Under the pieces are notes generated by a model that saw only the letters and a program-made list of their open reading frames with translations, made no database searches and was not told where the DNA came from. Both the position numbers and the translations under genes were made by a program. A stretch of DNA of 8,127 nucleotides from Gammaproteobacteria bacterium (GTDB taxonomy: Bacteria > Pseudomonadota > Gammaproteobacteria > Xanthomonadales > Wenzhouxiangellaceae), in assembly GCA_003561495.1 (NCBI GenBank), contig PWWM01000094.1, positions 1-8,127 on the forward strand. Reading direction: 5' to 3'. Below are positions 1-6,214 of this stretch, in pieces. The stretch's first letter is position 1, and each line of letters begins with the position of its first letter.

Positions 1-561
1 CAGGCCAGCCAGGAACTCCGACCAGCCACTGACCCGGCCGCGCCGGGTCTTGGGCACGGTCTTGCCGAGCACGTCCTTGGAAGCCACCGAGCACAATCCC
101 CTGGACAGGCTGAAGACCACCAGTGCGCCCAGCAGGCCGAACCCGGCAGCGGTGCCGGTCAGCGTTACCGCCACCAGCGCCATGGCCAGGACTGCCATCG
201 ACTGCAGGATGCAGCCCACGACAAACGTCCACTTGCGCACTGCCTGCAGGCGCACGAAGCTTGCAATGAAAAGCTGCGGGATCAGTGAGCCGGATTCGCG
301 AATTGGAACCAGGAATGCGGTGAACACGCCTGGGGCGCCCAGCGCACTGAGCATCCAGGCCAGCACGGTCTTGGGATTGGCGATGGCATCCCCCAGCTTG
401 GTGAAGAACTGGGTGGTGACCTGAAGCAGAAAATTGCCCGGAACGACGCTGCAGGCGCGCTTGTCGATGTCCTTGCAAACGCGCGCATCTTCCTCGTTGA
501 CCAGCAACTGGTAGGCGCGTTCCAGGCGGTCGCTGGCCAAGACCTTCTCCCGTGCATCCAC
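1..561 (-). CDS. MFS transporter, N-terminal part (runs off the window)
   Basis: The first 187 codons of a major facilitator superfamily transporter of the inner membrane; the rest lies beyond base 1. After a soluble N-terminus of about 40 residues, with two cysteines around residues 29-37, come VPGNFLLQ and TKLGDAIANPKTVL, then a hydrophobic stretch, the loop VPIRESGSLIPQL, and VRKW followed by two more hydrophobic helices. Near the edge is DVLGKTVPKTRRGRVSG, a basic cytoplasmic loop typical of the MFS loop 2-3 region. The GTG start at 561 is chosen because AGGAGGA lies 9 nt upstream and the csiV-like stop is only 5 nt away. An overlapping reading from ATG at 557 is a shadow: its peptide is not membrane-like. 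It is probably co-transcribed with the csiV-like gene. The substrate cannot be told from this portion. Confidence 0.87.
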   Translation of the reverse strand, partial: MDAREKVLASDRLERAYQLLVNEEDARVCKDIDKRACSVVPGNFLLQVTTQFFTKLGDAIANPKTVLAWMLSALGAPGVFTAFLVPIRESGSLIPQLFIASFVRLQAVRKWTFVVGCILQSMAVLAMALVAVTLTGTAAGFGLLGALVVFSLSRGLCSVASKDVLGKTVPKTRRGRVSGWSEFLAGL

Positions 562-566
562 AGAGC

Positions 567-1493
567 CTAGTCCTCCTGGGCCCGTTGACCCCCTGCTGGA
601 TGAGCGGAATCCGGACGTTCCCACGACTCGATCCGGATCAAAATGCCCAGCCAGCTAGAATCGAAGTATTCCAGCCGCCCGGAGCGGATGGTTCGCGATT
701 GCCGGATGCGATGAATGTCAAAACCGCCGGGGGGAAGATGCTCAGGTAAAAGAGGGCCTGATCCGGTTTGCAAGGGTTCGTGCCAGACCAGATCGATCTC
801 GGCGTGGGTGAACTGGCGCTGGCGGATGCGCAGGCTGCCGTCAAGACGATAGTGAACCGGTGGCGCCAGGTCGGCAACCAGCCCCAGCCGGCTGTCGAGG
901 TCATTGTGGTCAACCGGTCGCCCCAGCAGCTGTTCGAGTTCCAGCCAGTGGGCTCTCATCAGATGCTCGTCATGTATTCGGACGGCCTCGGAGGGAACTT
1001 GTCGGGACAAAGGTTGATACCAGGCACGCCAGGCCAGGACCTGGTGACTGGGACTGCGCTCCAGACGATCCCGGGCTGATTGCATTTCATTACCCAGTCG
1101 ATCGAGATTTTCATAGACAGGTGGATAGAAGACTTGCACCGGACCTGCTTCATCTGCGGGGCGGGCGATCGTTTCGACGACTTCGGACACGACCTCGGGC
1201 AGACCCAGGTCCAGTGACTCGCTGATCACATCCCAGTCCAGCTCGGCAGGGTCTTCTTCGGCAACGGGGTCAGGTTCGCGGGGCAGCCAGGCCGACCGGC
1301 GTGCATTCAGCAGGGGGTCGGCCAGGGTGCTCAGGTCTGCTGCCTGGTCCAGGCGGTAGCGGTCGGATTGGCCATCCAGGTGCAGCAACACGATTACCTC
1401 CACCCGGACGATGGGCGGGGAATCATCGGCTACTGCCGGCTGAAATGCACCCATGAGCAGGATGGGGGCAAGCATGCAAAGAAACCTGTTCAT
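567..1493 (-). CDS. csiV: CsiV-family exported protein
   Basis: A 308-residue protein of the CsiV family, named after a periplasmic peptidoglycan-binding cell-shape integrity factor of Vibrio. A signal peptide (residues 1-22, MNRFLC then a hydrophobic core, cleavage likely after AVA) leads to VRVEVIVLLHLDG, the family's usual opening beta strand. The middle (70-120) is acidic and poorly conserved. The C-terminal half has the recognisable pieces: LAWRAWYQPL (153-162), YRLDGSLRIRQRQFTHAEIDL (215-235) and IRQSRTIRSGRLEYFD (263-278) before a hydrophobic WLGILIRIE. The ATG at 1493 is chosen because it begins the signal peptide; an open extension to 1643 would read through the upstream terminator. 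No good ribosome site precedes it. It is followed after 5 nt by the MFS gene, so an operon is likely. Family assignment rests on motif recognition; function here is inferred. Confidence 0.8.
   Translation of the reverse strand: MNRFLCMLAPILLMGAFQPAVADDSPPIVRVEVIVLLHLDGQSDRYRLDQAADLSTLADPLLNARRSAWLPREPDPVAEEDPAELDWDVISESLDLGLPEVVSEVVETIARPADEAGPVQVFYPPVYENLDRLGNEMQSARDRLERSPSHQVLAWRAWYQPLSRQVPSEAVRIHDEHLMRAHWLELEQLLGRPVDHNDLDSRLGLVADLAPPVHYRLDGSLRIRQRQFTHAEIDLVWHEPLQTGSGPLLPEHLPPGGFDIHRIRQSRTIRSGRLEYFDSSWLGILIRIESWERPDSAHPAGGQRAQED
571..577 (-). promoter_or_regulatory. Strong ribosome binding site of the MFS gene
   Basis: AGGAGGA on the minus strand lies inside the last codons of the csiV-like gene, 9 nt before the GTG at 561. 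It decides the start of the MFS gene and suggests efficient or coupled translation after csiV-like termination. It is the best Shine-Dalgarno sequence in this window. Confidence 0.8.
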
Positions 1494-1503
1494 CAGGATC
1501 GGA

Positions 1504-1509
1504 AGTGTA
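1504..1509 (-). promoter_or_regulatory. Possible -10 element of the csiV-like gene
   Basis: TACACT on the minus strand, 4 of 6 matches to TATAAT, ends 10 nt before the ATG at 1493. Transcription would begin only a few bases before the start codon, which would fit the lack of a Shine-Dalgarno sequence. No convincing -35 is visible. The same hexamer precedes the OmpA-domain gene. A weak call. Confidence 0.3.
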
Positions 1510-1554
1510 CTGCAAGGGGAGGGGTGGTGGCGTTCGGAATGGTGGTCGGAGGAC

Positions 1555-1592
1555 GCAAGAAACCGCCGTCCCTTGTGGAACGGCGGTTTGGA
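1555..1592 (-). terminator. Rho-independent-like terminator after the OmpA-domain gene
   Basis: A perfect 10-bp inverted repeat, AAACCGCCGT (1560-1569) and ACGGCGGTTT (1580-1589), encloses a 10-nt loop. It starts about 35 nt after the stop of the minus-strand OmpA-domain gene. Read on that strand the hairpin ends in TTT followed by CTTGCG, a short and imperfect U tract. It lies between the OmpA-domain and csiV-like genes and therefore suggests separate transcription units. Confidence 0.75.
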
Positions 1593-1623
1593 GGATGTTG
1601 GACTGGGTCGAAAGTGGCTTGCT

Positions 1624-2673
1624 TCAGCGCTCGACCAGTTCAACGCGGCGGTTTTGCTCGCGTCCGTCCTCGGTGCGGTTGGTGGCCACGGGAGCCATCA
1701 TGCCGGCGCCGGCCGGCTGCAGGCGATTGCCGTCAATCTCGTGACGTTCCTCAAGCCATGCCGCCACGGCTTGCGCACGCTCCACCGACAGGTTGAGGTT
1801 GTATTCGAAGTCACCGACGTTGTCGGTGTGACCGACGATCAGCAGTTCGAGCTCGGCGTTCTCATCCAGCACGTCGGCGATGGTGGCCAACGCATCGGCT
1901 GATTCATCGATGATTTCAGCACTGTCGAACTCGAAAAGGATGTCGCGCACGGCCACCCGGCCTTCGGCGACAATGCCGGCCTCGATGTCCTCCGCGCTCA
2001 GGTCTTCGCGGTCGTGGGCGGCCAAGATCTCATCACGCTCGGTGGGTTGTTCTTCAGGGGGCTCCGGTGCGGCCATGGCGAGCGTCGTTTCTTCTTCCGG
2101 TACTTCAACCACATCAACGCGCATGGTCGGTTGACCGTCGTCGCGCCGATTGTTGTACATCAGCACGTTGACATACACGTTCTCCTCTTCATGGCTGGCA
2201 GCCAGAAATCGCATGTCGCGCTCACTACGGCTGCGCGGCCAGCCCAGATCATGCACACTGAGTCCGCTGGGGCGACTGCGGCCGAAGGTATCGAATCGGT
2301 GAAACCGGCGCCCCAGATCGTCCCGTCCACTGCCGGCGAACTCGATTTTGAAACCAGCCTGTTCCAGGCCTTGGTGATAAGCCCGCTTGACCTGCAGCGT
2401 ACTGATGGCCGTGTTCGGCAGCCGATAGGTCAACTGGGTGTGCTCGCCCTCGAATTCACGTTCATCCGGATACTCACCGTCCTCGCGAGGGCCGAAGGTC
2501 AGGCTGACACGATCGTATTCGGTGTACCGGTAGGTGATGATCTCGCTGCCATCGATTCGAGGCACCAGTCGATGATCACCCCAATCTTCGGGCTTGTCGG
2601 CCACTGCGCTCATCGAAGTCAACGACAAAAGCGCGGCCGCCGCCGCGCACGGAAGTATTTGTTTGAAAAGCAT
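1624..2673 (-). CDS. OmpA-family peptidoglycan-binding protein with a unique N-terminal domain
   Basis: A 349-residue exported protein expected in the periplasm or outer membrane. A signal peptide (1-25) ends in MSAVA before DKPEDWGDH. The N-terminal domain (about 26-190) contains DHRLVPRIDGSEIITYRYTE, a pattern shared by other OmpA-type proteins that have a DUF4892-like front domain; it is not an OmpA beta barrel. An acidic proline-rich linker (190-235) precedes the OmpA C-terminal domain (about 240-349). That domain has ILFEFDSAEI, GHTDNVG, NLSVERAQAVAAWL and NRRVEL. D284 in HTDN and R299 in ERA have the 15-residue spacing of the diaminopimelate-binding Asp and Arg of OmpA-like domains, so peptidoglycan binding is likely. 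The ATG at 2673 starts the signal peptide; no good Shine-Dalgarno is seen. A terminator hairpin follows the stop. The role of the front domain is unknown. Confidence 0.9.
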   Translation of the reverse strand: MLFKQILPCAAAAALLSLTSMSAVADKPEDWGDHRLVPRIDGSEIITYRYTEYDRVSLTFGPREDGEYPDEREFEGEHTQLTYRLPNTAISTLQVKRAYHQGLEQAGFKIEFAGSGRDDLGRRFHRFDTFGRSRPSGLSVHDLGWPRSRSERDMRFLAASHEEENVYVNVLMYNNRRDDGQPTMRVDVVEVPEEETTLAMAAPEPPEEQPTERDEILAAHDREDLSAEDIEAGIVAEGRVAVRDILFEFDSAEIIDESADALATIADVLDENAELELLIVGHTDNVGDFEYNLNLSVERAQAVAAWLEERHEIDGNRLQPAGAGMMAPVATNRTEDGREQNRRVELVER

Positions 2674-2702
2674 GTTGAATCAGAATGTTCGAATGAACTT
2701 TT

Positions 2703-2708
2703 AGTGTA
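2703..2708 (-). promoter_or_regulatory. Possible -10 element of the OmpA-domain gene
   Basis: TACACT on the minus strand after a run of T residues, ending 29 nt before the ATG at 2673. It matches TATAAT at 4 of 6 positions and is the same hexamer as the one before the csiV-like gene. No good -35 lies 16-18 nt upstream. Tentative. Confidence 0.3.
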
Positions 2709-2774
2709 AAAAAGCACCGGCGATCATGCAGTGAAAAGTCCCGAATCGGCTCCAATGCGATCTTCATGCCCGCC

Positions 2775-2826
2775 GGGTCAAACTCTGGGCCGGAGCTCGG
2801 TCACCTATAATACCGAGCGGGTCAAA
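2775..2826 (+). repeat. Paired GGGTCAAA direct repeats around the PH-gene promoter
   Basis: GGGTCAAA occurs at 2775-2782 and again at 2819-2826, 44 bp apart, about four helical turns. One copy lies at the position expected for the -35 region, the other just after the expected transcription start. They flank the inverted repeat at 2795-2818. Regulator binding sites are possible, but two 8-mers could also be chance. Confidence 0.45.
2795..2818 (+). promoter_or_regulatory. Promoter -10 inside a perfect inverted repeat (candidate operator)
   Basis: A consensus TATAAT at 2806-2811 lies within the loop of a perfect 7-bp inverted repeat, GCTCGGT (2795-2801) and ACCGAGC (2812-2818). The predicted start is near 2818, giving a leader of about 25 nt to the GTG at 2844. 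The -35 region at about 2783 has no TTGACA-like sequence, so an activator may be needed. A dimeric regulator bound to the repeat would block the -10 element. On the opposite strand the same place reads TATTAT, so activity toward the OmpA-domain gene cannot be excluded. No U tract follows, so a terminator is unlikely. Confidence 0.6.
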
Positions 2827-2843
2827 TCAATGGAGCTGCATCG

Positions 2844-3389
2844 GTGAAACCACGAAGTCCGACTATCAAGCAGGCTGAAATTCTGCCCCAGGTCATTCGT
2901 TATCACCTCTGGGGGGTTGTGATTCTGTCGATCGTCACTGTAGTCGGCATCGTGCTGTTGCCGATCACCTGGCCGCTGGCGCGGTGGTTGCTGGTTCGCT
3001 ACTACGAGCGCCTCGAGGTGGTCCTGACCCGGCGTGATCTCGTCGTTCGTCGCGGTATCATCAACACAGAGGAAAAGTCGATTCCACTGGAAAAGGTCAC
3101 CGATCTGGCGTTGAGGCAGGGGCCGATCATGCGCCATTTCGGTCTCAAGGCCATGCGGGTGGAAACAGCCGGGCAGTCTACCGAAGGCGCGCTGGTGACT
3201 GTTGTGGGTATTGCCGATGTGGACGACTTTCGCGATGCCGTCCTCGATCAGCGCGACCGGGTCAGTGACCGTGACGATGATTCGACTCCCAAGGCTGCTC
3301 CGGCCCCGACCGATGACGTCACCACCTTGCTGACGGAAATCCGCGACAGTCTCAAGCGAATCGAGGAGAATCTCGCCCGGCGGGATTGA
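2844..3389 (+). CDS. Bacterial PH-domain membrane protein (YdbS/DUF304-like)
   Basis: A 181-residue inner-membrane protein. Residues 20-50 form a long hydrophobic segment, probably a membrane hairpin. The bacterial PH-2 domain follows at about 54-135, with LTRRDLVVRRGIINTEEKSIPLEKVTDLALRQGP and MRHFGLKAMRVETAG, the diagnostic core of YdbS-like proteins, then VVGIADVDDFRDAVLDQ. A charged, Pro/Ala-rich linker (140-158) leads to a short amphipathic helix (TLLTEIRDSLKRIEENLARR) that could form a coiled coil. The start is GTG at 2844 with GGAG 8 nt upstream. The 5-codon frame from ATG at 2830 overlaps it and is probably chance. The gene is monocistronic and its stop lies 12 nt from the end of the convergent glycosidase gene. 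Function of single YdbS-like proteins is generally unknown. Confidence 0.88.
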   Translation: MKPRSPTIKQAEILPQVIRYHLWGVVILSIVTVVGIVLLPITWPLARWLLVRYYERLEVVLTRRDLVVRRGIINTEEKSIPLEKVTDLALRQGPIMRHFGLKAMRVETAGQSTEGALVTVVGIADVDDFRDAVLDQRDRVSDRDDDSTPKAAPAPTDDVTTLLTEIRDSLKRIEENLARRD

Positions 3390-3401
3390 TTCCGAGTCCT
3401 T

Positions 3402-4503
3402 CTACTTCTCCATGAAACGGTCCTGAAATACCCGATCAAGCATGAGCAGCCATTCTGCAAGCGCCGGGCGAGGATTTCCATCGGCATCAAACAGGCTGAT
3501 GCCGGCGAACAGATCCCAGTCCATCTGGTTTTCCAGGTTCACCGGTTTGTGCAGCCACGGCCAGATCATTCCCAGGACCGGAGCCTGTTCGAGCCAATCG
3601 GGAATACGCTTGACGAATCGTGATTGCGCCTCGGGTGTGGTTGACCACGGCGGTTGAATTTGACCGGCATCTTTGGCCGGCCAGGCGATCTCGGAGAGGA
3701 TGATCGCAGTGTTCGGGATGCGCTCGACCAGCGGCTGCAAATGATTGACCGGGATCATCGCCGGATCGGCATGTTCGAGCCAGGGGGAGGTAGTTATGGC
3801 AACCACGGCAACCCGGTTCAGGTCGTGCAAATCCAGGGCACCCCAGTTGGCTTGATTCCATCCATTGAACGTGCCCGTGCCCGACAAGTGCTCGAAATTG
3901 AAAACCGGCCCAACCAGTGTGTCCGCGCTTTTGAGCTTGATGGCGTCGTAAGCCTGATTGTAGGCGCTGATCCAATTCAGATAGTCCCCTTCGTCCTGTG
4001 CGAAGTAGAAATCGTTTTCGTTGCCGAGCAGGATGACCGGTGGCGTGATACTGCTGGGCGTAGTCGCCCAGCATGTGCACATAGAAGTCCCTGGCGGACT
4101 GGTTTGACCAGTCGTTGACCGGATTTTCGGGCGTGTTGAGAAACAGGTTGTTGCCTGAGCGCCAGCCGAAAACCGACACCGGGATCAAGTCACGTTGCTG
4201 GGCGGCAGGCTGCACGAAATGGGCGGCTTGCGGAATTTCTCCTGAATCAGTGCCCTGTTTGCGGTCATCGCGCCAGAGTCCATTCCACATCAGGACCGGA
4301 TTGGGGAGACGTTGCAGTTCGTGCAGGAACTCATCCATCGCGACTTCCAGGGCTTCTTCATCATCGAAAACCGCCGGAAATCCAAATGGAGAGATTCCGT
4401 AGCCCCTGGGAAGGTCGGCTTCGGTGGCCAGGGCCGACACAGCCGCCGAGCCGGACAGAAGAGCGATCAGCGACGCGACAAGCAGTTTCACCCGGTTCGT
4501 CAT
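3402..4503 (-). pseudogene. Exported clan GH-A-like glycosidase, broken by one frameshift
   Basis: Two overlapping frames together encode one protein of about 366 residues. The first runs from ATG at 4503: a signal peptide (1-27, ending VSALA), GYGISPFGFPAVF, PNPVLMWNGLWRDD, then GDYAQQYHA to about 4042. The sequence then needs a shift of one base (an extra base, or two missing) to continue as PVILLGNENDFYF in the second frame, which ends at 3402. The joined protein resembles a TIM-barrel hydrolase: GNEND carries a likely acid/base Glu (about residue 162) after strand 4, and ILSEIAWP a likely nucleophile Glu (about 271) after strand 7, as in GH17 and GH53 enzymes. VVAITTSPWLEHADPAMIP also fits such enzymes. 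Unshifted translation would lose both glutamates and read out of frame to 3487. Both frames look well preserved, so the break is either very recent or a sequence error. The substrate is unknown. Confidence 0.78.
4052..4073 (-). repeat. Perfect 9-bp hairpin next to the frameshift
   Basis: TGCTGGGCG (4052-4060) and CGCCCAGCA (4065-4073) form a perfect inverted repeat with a 4-nt loop. It lies inside the glycosidase gene, only about 8-15 bases before the point where the frame must change on the minus strand. Such a GC-rich hairpin can promote replication slippage or basecalling error. Confidence 0.7.
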
Positions 4504-4605
4504 GGTGCGTAGGTTGGATCAGACGTTCTCCACGTTACCCATGGTAGCGGTACCCCACACTGCTCACCAGTCCGGATTGGGGCGCCCGGGGTGGATACAG
4601 TCCTG
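4504..4605 (-). other. Intergenic stretch between the pyruvate kinase and glycosidase genes
   Basis: The 102 bases between the pyruvate kinase stop and the glycosidase start contain a short palindrome (GGGCGCCC) and an AGTCC/GGACT pair. They contain no T-tract terminator, no convincing promoter and no small gene. A minus-strand reading from the internal ATG stops after seven codons. Confidence 0.4.
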
Positions 4606-6066
4606 CTATCCGATCGGACTCCAGGCGTTCAGCTTGCCCATTCGCGGGGTTTTCTTGATCTGATGGCGATCCATTCGACTCAGAATGTCACGCAGAAAGC
4701 GCACTGCTTCGACCGCATGAGGTCCCTTGTTGAGCATGACACAATCGGCACGCTGCGCCATTGCGGCATCTGTGGCTTCGGCGCGACTGGCCAGACCGTC
4801 CTTGAGTAGCCCTTCAAGTACTTGCGTGGCCCAGACTACCGGGACCCGGGCGGCCTCGCAAAGCCACAGGATCTCTTCCTGGATTTCCGAGAGACGATCC
4901 AGGCCGATTTCGACCGCCAGGTCGCCGCGCGCGATCATGACCGCCACTTGAACCTCGCCGGCAGCCTCCACGATCAGGCTGGGCAAGTTGGCAACCGCCT
5001 TCGGAGTTTCGATCTTCAGAAGGATTCCAGGCAATGGGAGATTGCCGGCGCGAACGCGCATCGCAGCCAACAAATCACGAACATCCTGTGCCGTCTGCAC
5101 GAATGAAAACCCGACCAGGTCGGCATGATTCACGACAAACTCCAGTCGTTCGTGGTCGGATTCTGTCAGGGCCGGCACATTGAATTCGCGCCCCGGCAGA
5201 TTGACGCCCTTGTCGATCTTGATTTTCCCGCCCTTGGGACGGGCATGCGTGACTTCCAGGATGACCTGGGCATCAGTTCGTTCGACAACCCGCGAGCGCA
5301 GCACGCCGTCATCGATCCAGACCCGATCACCAGGGTTCAGAGTGGACACCATCTCGGGATGAGACAAGGTCGCAGTCAACGGACGTCTGCGTTGCTTCTT
5401 GGCGACTTTCAATGACGAGGCAAGGGCGAAGCGGTCACCCGGATGGAGACGGAGCTTCTTTTCGCTGCTCAATCCAGTAATGCGAAGCTTTGGGCCGGCC
5501 AGATCCATCATCACCGGAACATGCCGGTCAGTTGAGGCCGCACGCACATTTTCAACCATTCGCGTCCAGACTTCGGGGCCATCGTGTGCCGTGTTGATTC
5601 GCAGGCAGTCGGCGCCGGCATTGATCAGGGCAGTGACGAAATCCCGATCGTCGGCTGCCTGGGATGGCAGGGTCACCATGATGCGGGTTTCGGGGCAGTC
5701 GGGAGTTCCGATCCCGAACAGCTTGTCGCGGCGATCAATCAATTTTGCCTTGGCTTGCGAAAACACCTTTGCCGGCGGATGTGAAGGCTGGGTGCGATGG
5801 GCAAGTACTGCAAGTGTGGCCAGCACAGCGTCAATCGAGGCGATGACATGGGACTCGCAGCGTCCCAGCGAGGACACGCCAAGACAAGCCAGGCGACCCT
5901 GCAGTTCACTGACATCGCACTGTCGTAGGGCCAGCCAGTCGGCAAGATTCACCGCCGAGTCATGAAAGTCTGAATCGACCGGCAGGTGTTGCCACCGTGT
6001 CAGCAGTTGTTGCGATCGTGTACTGACTTCTGCCCGCAACTCTGTCAGCGCTTGATAGAGCTGCAT
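4606..6066 (-). CDS. Variant pyruvate kinase with N-terminal extension and no C-terminal domain
   Basis: A 486-residue pyruvate kinase homologue, expected in the cytosol, converting phosphoenolpyruvate and ADP to pyruvate and ATP. Residues 1-125 are an extension with LGVSSLGRCESHVIASIDAV, seen in a subgroup of bacterial homologues. The barrel starts near 127; LRIN (155-158) matches the RLN motif, and the B domain spans about 200-290. Catalytic motifs are present: KIE (351-353; K is the proton-transfer lysine, E a metal ligand), ARGD (379-382), ATQ (413-415) and SRAEATD (428-434). ADCVMLNKGPH replaces the usual ADCVMLSGET, and the protein ends about 36 residues later, so the allosteric C-terminal domain is absent. 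DLAGPKLR has Leu and Lys where K+-dependent enzymes have Thr and Glu. ATG at 6066 has GAGG 3 nt upstream; the frame stays open to a TTG at 6165, so a longer form of up to 519 residues is possible. Confidence 0.87.
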   Translation of the reverse strand: MQLYQALTELRAEVSTRSQQLLTRWQHLPVDSDFHDSAVNLADWLALRQCDVSELQGRLACLGVSSLGRCESHVIASIDAVLATLAVLAHRTQPSHPPAKVFSQAKAKLIDRRDKLFGIGTPDCPETRIMVTLPSQAADDRDFVTALINAGADCLRINTAHDGPEVWTRMVENVRAASTDRHVPVMMDLAGPKLRITGLSSEKKLRLHPGDRFALASSLKVAKKQRRRPLTATLSHPEMVSTLNPGDRVWIDDGVLRSRVVERTDAQVILEVTHARPKGGKIKIDKGVNLPGREFNVPALTESDHERLEFVVNHADLVGFSFVQTAQDVRDLLAAMRVRAGNLPLPGILLKIETPKAVANLPSLIVEAAGEVQVAVMIARGDLAVEIGLDRLSEIQEEILWLCEAARVPVVWATQVLEGLLKDGLASRAEATDAAMAQRADCVMLNKGPHAVEAVRFLRDILSRMDRHQIKKTPRMGKLNAWSPIG

Positions 6067-6214
6067 CGCCTCGCCCTGCGGCGAGCCAACGTCAATCTGT
6101 TCAATGGCGTTAGAGTTCTGGCCCCTCACACTTCGTCCGAGATCAGGATGCTGCTCCTGTCTCAAGCATCGTTCAGCGAGATGACGAACTCATGACAGTC
6201 GGGCTGTTGGTGCT

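Noticed and set aside
282..557. Minus-strand open frame from ATG at 557
   Set aside because: It overlaps the MFS gene in another frame. The frame starting at GTG 561 gives recognisable MFS motifs and has the ribosome site; this one does not.
1494..1643. 50-residue N-terminal extension of the csiV-like frame
   Set aside because: It would be translated through the terminator hairpin and into the OmpA gene end, and would bury the signal peptide.
2830..2847. Five-codon frame (MELHR) whose stop overlaps the GTG of the PH-domain gene
   Set aside because: Its ATG lies within the ribosome site region and has no Shine-Dalgarno of its own; translational coupling is possible but chance is more likely.
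3369..3387. Hairpin at the end of the PH-domain gene as a terminator
   Set aside because: The stem is interrupted by a wobble pair and no T tract follows on either strand, so I do not call a terminator between the convergent genes.
4035..4082. Programmed ribosomal frameshift in the glycosidase gene
   Set aside because: There is no slippery heptamer, no stop codon or prfB-like shift signal, and the hairpin is upstream rather than downstream of the shift. A mutation or sequence error is simpler.
6067..6165. TTG start at 6165 for the pyruvate kinase gene
   Set aside because: It has no ribosome site, while ATG at 6066 has GAGG nearby and starts where I would expect homologues to begin. The longer form is noted as possible.
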